This document shows positions 31,075-37,864 of a stretch of 43,571 nucleotides of DNA, in pieces (the first letter of the stretch is position 1; the number at the start of each line of letters is the position of its first letter). The stretch covers positions 1 through 43,571 of the IMG/VR virus record IMGVR_UViG_3300050821_004311; one strand, given 5' to 3'. The position numbers were made by a program, and so were the translations under genes. The DNA comes from a virus. The notes under the pieces are model-generated. The model was not told the DNA's origin. It searched no databases and worked only from the letters and a program-made list of their open reading frames with translations.

Positions 31075-32435
31075 GAATCACACGACTAGTTGCAGAAAAC
31101 ATCAAGCGCCTGAAGGCGATTGATCTCAACCCCAACGACCACATCAACCGCATCAGCGGGGGCAACGGCTCCGGTAAAACCAGCGCGCTCGACTCTATCG
31201 AGTGGGCCCTGACCGGAACCAGCACCGTACCCAAGCAGCCCGTGCGTAAAGGCGCTGGCCGCGCCCTCATCCAGCTTGATCTCGGCGACATCATCGTGAC
31301 CCGGCGCTTCACCGAGGGAGGCCCGCGCAACGGTTCGCTCATCGTCGAATCCAAGAGCGACCGCAGTACCTTCAAGAGCCCGCAGGACATGCTCGACAAG
31401 TTCATGGGCAAGATCAGCTTCGACCCGCTCGAATTCCTGCGCATGAAGCCGGAGCAGCAGTCGATGGTGCTGCGCTCGCTGGTGAAGCTAGAGATCGACC
31501 TTGACGAACTGGACAAGGCATATCAGGCTGACTACCTGCGCCGCCGCGAGGCGAAGAAGGAGAAGCTGGCGGTGGAGACGCGCCGCGATGCCGTCTACGT
31601 CGCGCCCGACCTGCCGAAAGACAAGGTGGATGAAGCCGTACTGGTACAGCAGCTAACCGAGGCCAGCAGCTTCAACGCCAACATCGAACGGCTACAGCGC
31701 GAGCGCGATGACTACAACGAAAACATTGCCATCCTAGCCCGCGACATAGACGACCAGCGAGCGAAGATTGCCGAACTTCGTGCCGAAGCTGACAGGTTGG
31801 AGGAAGAGGCGGACGGTTGGTTTGAGACGCACGAAAAGAATGTGAGAGAAAGGCAGAAGTGGAAGCCGCTGCCGGAGCTTCGCGACGCCGCCGCGCTCGC
31901 CGAGGAGATCACCAAGGCTCGCACCGTCAACCAAGGCATCGACCGCCGCGCCATGCGCGACGGATACCAGAACGAGGCCGATGTTCTGAGCGTCGAGATC
32001 GACAACCTCAGCGAAGCGCTCGACGACCGCGAGCGGGTGAAGGCCGAGGCGATGGCGAAGGCGGAATTCCCGGTGCAGGGGCTCGCGTTCGGCGAAGACG
32101 AAGTGATCTACAACGGGTTTCCGTTCGGGCAAATCTCGAACGCCGAGCAGATCAGATGCAGCGTGGCTATCGGGATGGCGTCGAACCCGGAGCTTCGCGT
32201 GATGCGTATCAAGGATGGTTCACTGCTCGACGAAGACGCGATGAAGGTACTCGCTGAGATGGCCGAGGCGCACGACTTCCAAGTGTTTTTAGAGTGTGTT
32301 GATACATCCGGCAAGGTGGGCGTGTACCTCGAAGACGGTGAAGTTACGGCCATCAACCCGGAGCCGTTGAATGATGCCAAGAAGGAGGAGAAGAAACCGA
32401 GTGCCAGCAAGAAAAGGACAAAAGTACAAGCCTAG
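31071..32435 (+). CDS. SMC/Rad50/RecF-like ATPase
   Basis: Encodes 454 residues from TTG at 31071. Starts MRITRLVAENIKRLKAIDL as in RecF/Rad50 heads; Walker A GGNGSGKTS lies at 30-38. A short coiled coil follows (about 175-260), then a C-terminal half with QISNAEQIRCSVAIGMA as a degenerate ABC signature and LRVMRIKDGSLLDEDAM where Walker B and D-loop should be, with altered acidic residues. Such short versions are known in phages as putative recombination or repair ATPases. No SbcD-type nuclease gene is next to it; the HNH gene overlaps its end. Confidence 0.85.
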   Translation: MRITRLVAENIKRLKAIDLNPNDHINRISGGNGSGKTSALDSIEWALTGTSTVPKQPVRKGAGRALIQLDLGDIIVTRRFTEGGPRNGSLIVESKSDRSTFKSPQDMLDKFMGKISFDPLEFLRMKPEQQSMVLRSLVKLEIDLDELDKAYQADYLRRREAKKEKLAVETRRDAVYVAPDLPKDKVDEAVLVQQLTEASSFNANIERLQRERDDYNENIAILARDIDDQRAKIAELRAEADRLEEEADGWFETHEKNVRERQKWKPLPELRDAAALAEEITKARTVNQGIDRRAMRDGYQNEADVLSVEIDNLSEALDDRERVKAEAMAKAEFPVQGLAFGEDEVIYNGFPFGQISNAEQIRCSVAIGMASNPELRVMRIKDGSLLDEDAMKVLAEMAEAHDFQVFLECVDTSGKVGVYLEDGEVTAINPEPLNDAKKEEKKPSASKKRTKVQA

Positions 32436-32985
32436 AATTCGGTTCGCGATTATCCCCGTGACATTGACGTGTGCTCTTTGCCCGCGAACATTCACGAGAA
32501 CACATAGCCAGCACAAATATTGCGGCAGGTGCAGACGGAAAGCGGCCCTGCAAAAGATGAAGGAGTGGCACAAAAAGAATGCAAACCCGGAGCAGCAACG
32601 GGCATATTACAAAGCCTATTACGCCGAGAACGCTGAACAGATCATCGCGAAGACCAAGGCTTATACGCAGACGGAGCGGGGAAAGGAAGCGAGGCGGGTA
32701 GCGGACGCGAATCAAAAGCTGCACAACGCGAAGAGAGTAGCAGCAAGGCAGATTGTCAGGATGGCGCTAAGGGGTGGGATACTCACGAAGCAGCCATGCG
32801 AGAGATGCGGGGCGTTGAAGGTTGAGGCGCACCATGAGGACTACGACAAGCCCCTAGATGTGAACTGGCTATGCGGCCCCGACCACAAGCGATTACATCG
32901 GGAGCGCGGAGATGGTCACAGTACCCCGAAGGAGAGAAGTAGCGGGGGCAGGTTCACGGGCAACAAGATTCCGGCATCGGCTTAA
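32401..32985 (+). CDS. HNH endonuclease-like protein with extra zinc ribbon
   Basis: Encodes 194 residues from GTG at 32401, ten bases behind AAGGAGGAG; an ATG at 32371 is possible. Residues 24-44 form a zinc ribbon (CALC...CGRC). The C-terminal CERCGALKVEAHHEDYDKPLDVNWLCGPDHKRLH (about 133-166) has the C-x-x-C, HH, N and C-x-x-x-H order of HNH/treble-clef nucleases. The typical phage version is used in packaging or as homing enzyme. Overlaps the ATPase end by 35 bases. Confidence 0.75.
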   Translation: MPARKGQKYKPRIRFAIIPVTLTCALCPRTFTRTHSQHKYCGRCRRKAALQKMKEWHKKNANPEQQRAYYKAYYAENAEQIIAKTKAYTQTERGKEARRVADANQKLHNAKRVAARQIVRMALRGGILTKQPCERCGALKVEAHHEDYDKPLDVNWLCGPDHKRLHRERGDGHSTPKERSSGGRFTGNKIPASA

Positions 32986-33073
32986 GACGCTGCCGGAGGG
33001 ACAGCGCCACCGTTACCCGGCAGTTCCGGCGCGCTGGATAGAGAAGGGAGGGGGAGAGGGATGCGCTTACTAG
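32912..33073 (+). CDS. Possible 53-residue basic protein
   Basis: ATG at 32912 opens MVTVPRRREVAGAG, runs over the last 74 bases of the HNH gene in another frame and ends at 33073. It contains RHRLKTLPEGQRHRYPAVPARW. A GGAG lies about nine bases upstream. It fills an otherwise empty gap before 33122, but its basic composition in overlap with another gene makes it uncertain. Confidence 0.4.
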   Translation: MVTVPRRREVAGAGSRATRFRHRLKTLPEGQRHRYPAVPARWIEKGGGEGCAY

Positions 33074-33121
33074 TGCGCCGCCCCACAAACCCCCCTCCCC
33101 GATCTGAGAGAGGAGCAAACG

Positions 33122-33574
33122 ATGAGCGCTACAACGGGCAAGGACGAACCAGACTGGGCAGAGAAGGCCGGAGACACCACCGAGGACGGGAACGTGGTAT
33201 GGATGAACGCGGGACGGCATCCCATGACCCGCGACCAGCTACAGGAGCTTGGATACAAGCGCACAAACTACGGCAGATGCACGGGCTGCTACCAGCCTAT
33301 CGAGTGGTGGTTCACGCCGTCCGAGCGCTCCGTACCCTACGAACTGATGCCCAACCCTGACAGTGAAGCGGTGAGCCACTTCATCCACTGTCCCAACGCC
33401 AACCAATTCAGAAAGGCACCCCACCGATGCACCCCCATCTACCCGGATTCAACTACGCAGGAGTCGCTTTTCTCACCCTCGCCGTCTTCGTCTTCCCGTT
33501 TGCCGCCATCATCGAGTTCCGCGCCGCCCGCGCCGCCCTCCGGCGAGCAGCCCAAGAAGAAAAGCGACGCCTAG
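33122..33574 (+). CDS. Protein with Cys/His pair and Ser/Pro-rich tail, function unknown
   Basis: Encodes 150 residues behind GAGAGGAG. The first 100 residues form a compact unit: GNVVWMNAGRHPMTRDQLQELGY, then CTGCYQPIEWWFTPSERSVPY and SHFIHCPNANQFR, giving a CxxC...HxC zinc set. This resembles small phage proteins that bind zinc. The remaining 50 residues are low-complexity (SSSS, PP) and are encoded by DNA that is also read as the membrane protein 33427-33645, so the tail may be a by-product of overlap. Confidence 0.7.
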   Translation: MSATTGKDEPDWAEKAGDTTEDGNVVWMNAGRHPMTRDQLQELGYKRTNYGRCTGCYQPIEWWFTPSERSVPYELMPNPDSEAVSHFIHCPNANQFRKAPHRCTPIYPDSTTQESLFSPSPSSSSRLPPSSSSAPPAPPSGEQPKKKSDA

Positions 33575-33645
33575 AGCTATTCGTACCGGAAGCGGCCAGC
33601 CGCTCGACGGCAGCAGCGACCGGAAGACAAACGCCGCGAAGATAA
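33427..33645 (+). CDS. Small membrane-anchored protein overlapping the upstream gene
   Basis: Encodes 72 residues, ATG at 33427 ten bases after AGAAAGG. Residues 10-31 (YAGVAFLTLAVFVFPFAAIIEF) are a membrane span; the rest is a charged helix (RAARAALRRAAQEEKRRLELF) and a basic end. The N-in, one-span, helical-tail form resembles spanin-like i-proteins or small inner membrane proteins. It overlaps 148 bases of the preceding gene in a different frame. Function unknown; a lysis role is only a guess. Confidence 0.65.
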   Translation: MHPHLPGFNYAGVAFLTLAVFVFPFAAIIEFRAARAALRRAAQEEKRRLELFVPEAASRSTAAATGRQTPRR

Positions 33646-33668
33646 CCCACACGGCAAGGAGAAAAATC

Positions 33669-33989
33669 ATGCGGAGCATAAGCGAGATTCTAAATCTAGT
33701 CGTCGATGGTGTCGTGACCACCAAGGCCCAAGCCACCGCGATCTTAGAGGAAGAAGTCACCGCCCGCATGAACATTGCCGGATTGAAAGCGAAGGAGGCC
33801 CGCAGAAATCTACTTGAAGCGATAGGATTTTCGACCACGTTTTTGAGCCATGAACACGGCGACAAAGTGATGCAGCTATTCGACACAGAACACCCCGTAT
33901 GGGGCCGAACCCACCCGACGCCGGAGCAAGCCCTTCGGCTCGCGGAGGCCGACGCTGCCGTAAAGCGTCAACAAAAGGAGAAGAATTGA
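33669..33989 (+). CDS. Small helical protein, function unknown
   Basis: Encodes 106 residues starting MRSISEILNLVVDG. Mostly helical: TTKAQATAILEEEVTARMNIAGLKAKEARRNLLEAIG, with a more beta-like HGDKVMQLFDTEHPVWGR and a charged end. It is joined to the zinc-finger gene by a TTGA overlap. No family recognised. Confidence 0.7.
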   Translation: MRSISEILNLVVDGVVTTKAQATAILEEEVTARMNIAGLKAKEARRNLLEAIGFSTTFLSHEHGDKVMQLFDTEHPVWGRTHPTPEQALRLAEADAAVKRQQKEKN

Positions 33990-34654
33990 CAACGAAGAAA
34001 AAGAACGAACTGAAGTGCGACCTCTGCGGCTACACCACCGAGCACCCGCAGGTACTAGGGAGCCACAAGGCCCGCATCCACGGCATAATCGGCTCATCGG
34101 AAGCAGCGCTGAAGCGGAGGAAACTGGCAGCGAAACGTGGAGTGGATAAACCCAGCACCCCCCGCAACCACGACCCGCAGCAGTGCCCACACTGCGAATT
34201 CGTAGCGAAGTGGAAGGGCGGGCTCACCAAGCACCTTAACAGCGCCCACTCTGACGTAGCTGCATCCCCCACCCCGGCCCCCGGCGATGCGCTGAAGTGC
34301 CCGCAGTGCCCCTTCACCACTACGAACAGGGCGGGCTACAGCTGGCACCTACGGGCGCAGCACGGAATCGTCCACTCATTCAAAAAATACCCGAAGAACA
34401 AAAAGGAGAAATCACTTGTCAAGCGCGCAACGCAAGCCATCACCCTCAACGGCCACGTCGAAGAAGGCCAAGATCATTCCCATGCGAACGGGCACGCCCA
34501 GCCTCGCGCAGACGTTATCCCCGAGGCCACTCTTGCCCTTGCCCTCGGCAGATTCCAAGAATTTTCAGCGCGCTTTGCGTTTGAGCACGATCTCCCTGCA
34601 AGGACTTTTACCGCAGGGCTCGCAAGGCTTATATACGCCACGACGCTACGGTAG
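33986..34654 (+). CDS. Triple C2H2 zinc-finger protein
   Basis: Encodes 222 residues from TTG at 33986 behind AAAGGAGAAG, in TTGA overlap. Three classical fingers are visible: C11-C14-H27-H32, C67-C70-H83-H88 and C105-C108-H121-H126. All have the same C-x2-C-x12-H-x4-H spacing. Linkers are long, not the TGEKP type. The C-terminal 90 residues include a charged, His-rich part and LALALGRFQEFSARFAFEH. Bacterial C2H2 proteins of the Ros/MucR type carry one finger; three in a row are unusual in phage. Probably binds DNA, RNA or protein. Its last 239 bases are also used by the next gene. Confidence 0.8.
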   Translation: MTTKKKNELKCDLCGYTTEHPQVLGSHKARIHGIIGSSEAALKRRKLAAKRGVDKPSTPRNHDPQQCPHCEFVAKWKGGLTKHLNSAHSDVAASPTPAPGDALKCPQCPFTTTNRAGYSWHLRAQHGIVHSFKKYPKNKKEKSLVKRATQAITLNGHVEEGQDHSHANGHAQPRADVIPEATLALALGRFQEFSARFAFEHDLPARTFTAGLARLIYATTLR

Positions 34655-34799
34655 ATACCTCGGCGTGCCGATTGTCTGCCCCTGCGGGGAGAAGCCCCCG
34701 CGCGATATTCCCCATCGAAACCGCTGGCGCTGGCTCGCGTTCCACGAGATGACCGCGCATCGAGGCGTGACCCATGTGAGAGGCAAGATCACGCTATGA
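34416..34799 (+). CDS. Protein with CPCG motif, overlapping the zinc-finger gene
   Basis: Encodes 127 residues from TTG at 34416, seven bases after AAAAGGAG. The first 80 residues are Ser/Pro/Lys-rich and lie in a different frame over the end of the zinc-finger gene. The unique end contains RYLGVPIVCPCGEKPPRDIPHRNRWRWLAFHEMTAH, a CPCG element and several histidines. The strong ribosome site and coupling to the next gene (ATGA) support it; the extent of real coding in the overlap is uncertain. Confidence 0.6.
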   Translation: MSSAQRKPSPSTATSKKAKIIPMRTGTPSLAQTLSPRPLLPLPSADSKNFQRALRLSTISLQGLLPQGSQGLYTPRRYGRYLGVPIVCPCGEKPPRDIPHRNRWRWLAFHEMTAHRGVTHVRGKITL

Positions 34800-35029
34800 A
34801 CATGAAGGACACGATCAACGCCCCCCTGCCCACCCTGCGCAAAAGAGCAGCGTGGGCGGGGGTGTCTATGCAGGAGCTAAAAGATCGGTGCGCCGGGGGC
34901 GGGGTCTACATCACCACTCACAATCCGTATGGGAGCCGCACCATCCTCTTCGCCGCCGATGCGACCATCCTGAGTGACGAGATAAAACCGAGGGTAAAAA
35001 AACATGAGAAGGGAAGGGTGACGCTCTGA
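34796..35029 (+). CDS. Small protein, function unknown
   Basis: Encodes 77 residues starting MNMKDTINAPLPTLRKRAAWAGVSMQEL. Contains GGGVYITTHNPYGSRTILFAADATIL, a likely small beta sheet, and a basic end RVKKHEKGRVTL. ATGA coupling with the previous gene and TGATG with the next. No known domain. Confidence 0.7.
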   Translation: MNMKDTINAPLPTLRKRAAWAGVSMQELKDRCAGGGVYITTHNPYGSRTILFAADATILSDEIKPRVKKHEKGRVTL

Positions 35030-35340
35030 TGGCGCGGGAGATCGTTCGCGTAGTTGATTACGCATTGAGCAAAGAGGAGCAGAATGAGTGCAACGCCATC
35101 GCCCGAGAGGGCCGGGAGATGGCGGAAAAGTGGCGGCAAATTGCCCCGAACGACGACCGGGGGATGTTCGTCTTCATGGCCGCGCTCGATTGCATCCACC
35201 GCGCCTATCCCGGGTGCTTCAACACGGTAGCGGGAGATGAATTTGCCGGGGCGCTAGTCGAGTGGATAGCAGCCGGGAAGCCGGACAAGATGGCGGATAT
35301 TCCAATGCGCCTAAAACAACGCTACGGGGTGCAACATTGA
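35029..35340 (+). CDS. Small helical protein, paralogue of the next gene
   Basis: Encodes 103 residues. The C-terminal half, YPGCFNTVAGDEFAGALVEWIAAGKPDKMADIPMRLKQRYG, aligns by eye with YPGLHKFPEATRLITEWIIAGEPEVLSDVPARMLERLG of the next gene, sharing YPG, EWI-AG-P and D-P-R-x-x-R-x-G. This indicates tandem duplication. Function unknown. Confidence 0.75.
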   Translation: MAREIVRVVDYALSKEEQNECNAIAREGREMAEKWRQIAPNDDRGMFVFMAALDCIHRAYPGCFNTVAGDEFAGALVEWIAAGKPDKMADIPMRLKQRYGVQH

Positions 35341-35675
35341 GCGACGACGAATTTACCGAGTTTGACTTGCCGGAGCTTCAGGAGCGCGTGACGACGCTGG
35401 TTAGAGAGGCGACAGCCACCGCCCAAACGATAAGAGATATGTTCAAGAACACGCCGCAGGATTACATGCGGATGCTGCTCACATTCCACGCCCTGTTTGC
35501 GACCTATCCCGGCCTCCACAAATTCCCAGAGGCCACCCGGCTAATAACCGAATGGATAATTGCCGGAGAGCCGGAAGTCTTATCCGATGTTCCGGCGCGG
35601 ATGTTGGAGAGACTGGGGCCGGAGAAGTATCGAAAGTACGAGGAGCACATAGCCAAGCAACGGAGGACGAATTGA
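35337..35675 (+). CDS. Small helical protein, paralogue of the preceding gene
   Basis: Encodes 112 residues from TTG at 35337 (TTGA overlap). Helical N-terminus LPELQERVTTLVREATATAQTIRDMF; C-terminal half related to the preceding gene as described there. Ends with a charged HIAKQRRTN. Function unknown. Confidence 0.75.
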   Translation: MSDDEFTEFDLPELQERVTTLVREATATAQTIRDMFKNTPQDYMRMLLTFHALFATYPGLHKFPEATRLITEWIIAGEPEVLSDVPARMLERLGPEKYRKYEEHIAKQRRTN

Positions 35676-35917
35676 AGGACACATTCGAGGTAAAAGATGG
35701 CCCGGTGATCGAGCAGATGCGCGACCTCGGCAATCGCATTCATGGCGCGCTTGAAGCTGGCAGATACAAACGTAAAATGGGCTTCGCCCTCTTTCTCTTC
35801 GAGTTTGGAGAGGAGGGGGCGTGCTTCTATATCTCCGACGCGCAGCGCGCCGACATGCTGAAGGTACTGCTCGAATTTATCGAACGACAGACGCCCCCGG
35901 AGGGCTCCAAGCAATGA
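35672..35917 (+). CDS. Small alpha-beta protein, function unknown
   Basis: Encodes 81 residues from TTG at 35672, eight bases behind CGGAGG, in TTGA overlap. KMGFALFLFEFGEEGACFYISDAQRADMLKVLLEFIERQ forms two strands and a helix. This pattern (G-F-A-L-x-x-F-x-F-G...ISNAxRxDML) is common from memory in small phage proteins of unknown function. Coupled to the next gene. Confidence 0.75.
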   Translation: MKDTFEVKDGPVIEQMRDLGNRIHGALEAGRYKRKMGFALFLFEFGEEGACFYISDAQRADMLKVLLEFIERQTPPEGSKQ

Positions 35918-36138
35918 TGCCCCGCGATGAACATCTCGAATGGGCCAAGAAGCGGGCGCTCGAATATCTGGACGCGGGCGAACTGGCTAATGCGTTCACA
36001 TCCATGTGCAGCGATGTGAGGAAACACCCGGAGCTAGAAGACCACCCGGGGCTTTTGATAGGCGCGGGATTCCTGTTAGTACCGGGATGGGCCAGTAACC
36101 GCGAGGAGCTACGCCGCTGGATTGTGGGGTTCAACTGA
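35914..36138 (+). CDS. Conserved small phage protein, function unknown
   Basis: Encodes 74 residues. DEHLEWAKKRALEYLDAGELANAFTSMCSDVRKHPELEDHPG is a well-spread phage protein pattern by memory (DEHLxWCKxRALEYxDxGxLxxAFxSMxSDLxKHPExxxH). All helical; the role has never been clear. Starts in ATGA overlap and the next gene begins directly at its stop. Confidence 0.8.
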   Translation: MMPRDEHLEWAKKRALEYLDAGELANAFTSMCSDVRKHPELEDHPGLLIGAGFLLVPGWASNREELRRWIVGFN

Positions 36139-36375
36139 ATGGACACTAGCGACATCGCCGCCGCCGCCGTGAATCCCCGGGGAGTGGGGCGCTGTAGCTG
36201 TCATAACCGCACGAAGGACGGCAAGCCGAGCCGGAGTTGCAAGAAGTGCAAGGGGCAGGGATTCGTAGCTGCATGTTTGACGTGTGGAGGAGCCGGATGG
36301 GACGCGAAATTGTCGAAGCAGTGTTCAAGATGTCAGGGCCGGGGCTACAACCTCCCAACAGCCACCGCAGGATGA
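36139..36375 (+). CDS. DnaJ-type zinc domain protein without J-domain
   Basis: Encodes 78 residues. Three CxxCxGxG-type repeats are visible: CKKCKGQG (34-41), CLTCGGAG (46-53) and CSRCQGRG (62-69), plus an N-terminal CSCH (19-22) standing in for a fourth. This is the arrangement of the central zinc region of DnaJ. There is no HPD-containing J-domain, so it is not a co-chaperone on its own; such domains bind unfolded or partner proteins. Confidence 0.8.
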   Translation: MDTSDIAAAAVNPRGVGRCSCHNRTKDGKPSRSCKKCKGQGFVAACLTCGGAGWDAKLSKQCSRCQGRGYNLPTATAG

Positions 36376-36686
36376 TGATCGTTGTTGCCAACTGCGGGTT
36401 TGTGGTGGGGGGAAACGTTGCGGCGGCGCTCTACATCTTCGCGCCCAAACGCATCGCGGAGCCTGTGCAGTCGGGTCTAGCGGTGATCGCCGCCGCTGCA
36501 TCGTGGTATCTCCTGTGGCGCGAAAAGAAACGTCTCGAAAAGTGGCGGCAGGAGCTACGTAATACCCTCGACAACATGGACGAAGCGGTGAGGGCCGAGC
36601 TAACCCAGCGCTTCCCCGATGACCCCGCATTCGTGGATGCGATCATTGACCAGATGAAGGAGCAGCTAAACCATGAGCCTCACTGA
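36372..36686 (+). CDS. Two-span membrane protein with coiled tail, holin-like candidate
   Basis: Encodes 104 residues from ATG at 36372 (ATGA overlap). IVVANCGFVVGGNVAAALYIF and VQSGLAVIAAAASWYLLW are two spans joined by a short basic loop; the C-terminal half is a charged coiled coil (REKKRLEKWRQELRNTLDNM). This form is compatible with holins or with phage inner membrane proteins. Not next to a lysin, so the assignment stays open. Confidence 0.65.
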   Translation: MMIVVANCGFVVGGNVAAALYIFAPKRIAEPVQSGLAVIAAAASWYLLWREKKRLEKWRQELRNTLDNMDEAVRAELTQRFPDDPAFVDAIIDQMKEQLNHEPH

Positions 36687-37344
36687 GCTACGACCCGACA
36701 TCGCCGAGCCGCCGAAGTTCATGCAGGAGCTTCCGATCTTCAGGGGCTACCCGGTGCCGTGGTTTGTCGATTGGATAGGTGGCGTGCCGGAGTTTCGCGC
36801 GATGGATATGCGCAAGTTCAAGATCGCCATCAACGACCGCCGCTGCTGGGTGTGCGGCAACAAACTTTTCGGGGAAGAGATCTTCACCATCGGCCCGATG
36901 TGCCTTGTGAACCGCATCTCTTCCGAGCCCCCGGCCCACCGGGAATGCGCGCAATATTCGGCGATCAACTGCCCGTTCCTGTCGAAGCCGCACATGGTTC
37001 GCCGCGAGGATGAGAACTTCAACGCTGCGAAGAAGCCCTCTGCCGGAATCATGGTGGCGCGCAACCCGGGCGTGACGCTGCTGTACTACACCCGCCGCCA
37101 TGAACTGCTGAGTGTGCCGGGGAAGCCGGGTATCGCCGCGCCGGGGATTCTCTTCAGGCTGGGCAAGCCGTTCCTGACCGAGTGGTACTCGCACGGACGG
37201 CGCGCCAGCCGCGACGAGGTTCTGTTGGCCGTCGAGAGCGGGTTGCCGATCTTGCGGGAAACCTCGATGAAGCTGGACGGGCCGCAGGGCTCGATGATCT
37301 TGGAGACGCAGATCGCAGAAGCGATGAGGCTGCTGCCGAAATGA
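36673..37344 (+). CDS. Conserved phage protein with zinc-like motif, function unknown
   Basis: Encodes 223 residues. Contains RRCWVCGNKLFGEEIFTIGPMC, then PAHRECAQYSAINCPFLSKP, a motif order that I have seen in many actinobacterial and proteobacterial phage genomes as a hypothetical protein: CWxCGxxL...F..GPM...NR...PP.H..CA.Y....CPF. Zinc binding through the cysteines is likely. Overlaps its neighbours at both ends. Confidence 0.8.
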   Translation: MSLTELRPDIAEPPKFMQELPIFRGYPVPWFVDWIGGVPEFRAMDMRKFKIAINDRRCWVCGNKLFGEEIFTIGPMCLVNRISSEPPAHRECAQYSAINCPFLSKPHMVRREDENFNAAKKPSAGIMVARNPGVTLLYYTRRHELLSVPGKPGIAAPGILFRLGKPFLTEWYSHGRRASRDEVLLAVESGLPILRETSMKLDGPQGSMILETQIAEAMRLLPK

Positions 37345-37562
37345 TGGAGATGTTCGTTGTCTACCACCACCCCACCGACTACCCGGATAAGTTTGTGGTG
37401 CGCCGCTGGGTAACGTCGAGAATCGGCCCTCTGCCCGACTCTGAGTGGTTCTTTCTCGGCGAGACGTTGGAAGAGGTTCGAGCCAAAATTGCGCCGCTCT
37501 GTCTCCATTGCATCCGCCGCCACCCGAACGATGAGCCGCAGATCGTCGAGGTTTGGATATGA
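37341..37562 (+). CDS. Small conserved phage protein, function unknown
   Basis: Encodes 73 residues from ATG at 37341 (ATGA overlap). MFVVYHHPTDYPDKFVVRRW is a beta-strand-rich start shared by a common small phage family (VYDHPxDFPxxFVxRxW). The end has CLHCIRRHPNDEPQIVEVWI. Role unknown. Confidence 0.75.
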   Translation: MMEMFVVYHHPTDYPDKFVVRRWVTSRIGPLPDSEWFFLGETLEEVRAKIAPLCLHCIRRHPNDEPQIVEVWI

Positions 37563-37825
37563 CCAATAAGGCCGGGTTCACCGAGGAGCAGCAGCAGGAG
37601 CTACAGCAACTCATTGCCATCGCCACCCTTGTAGCTCGCTGCGTCACCGAGCAGACCGTTGGCACCATCAAGGATGAAGCTGCGGCGACGATGGAGTTAT
37701 TCACCTACATCCGCGAAACCTACCCGAAGGGGCCGATGCACCTGAAAAGATCGCTGGACAACATCATCCGTTTTTGCGACCTTGACACCATCATCGTTGT
37801 CAGTGGCCCCGACGCCCCCCCGTAA
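37559..37825 (+). CDS. Small helical protein, function unknown
   Basis: Encodes 88 residues from ATG at 37559 overlapping the preceding stop (ATGA); an ATG two codons upstream is the alternative. Helical: EEQQQELQQLIAIATLVARC, then IKDEAAATMELFTYIRETYP. No recognised domain. Confidence 0.7.
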   Translation: MTNKAGFTEEQQQELQQLIAIATLVARCVTEQTVGTIKDEAAATMELFTYIRETYPKGPMHLKRSLDNIIRFCDLDTIIVVSGPDAPP

Positions 37826-37864
37826 CGGCCCTAATCGCCCCCCACCCGCAAGAGAGGAGCCGCT

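Noticed and set aside
33061-33360. 99-residue frame with a good-looking GGAGGGGGAGAGGG upstream
   Set aside because: Arg-rich and almost wholly inside the better supported gene at 33122.
12021-36273. Dispersed word explained as ordinary codon use (Val-Ala-Ala, Ala-Ala-Thr)
   Set aside because: The codons involved end in A or T and are disfavoured here, and the word also occurs outside genes (3764) and at stop codons (42096, 42938), so codon use alone seems insufficient; a formal null test is still needed.
36688-37704. 338-residue minus-strand open frame
   Set aside because: Antisense shadow over three well-supported plus-strand genes.
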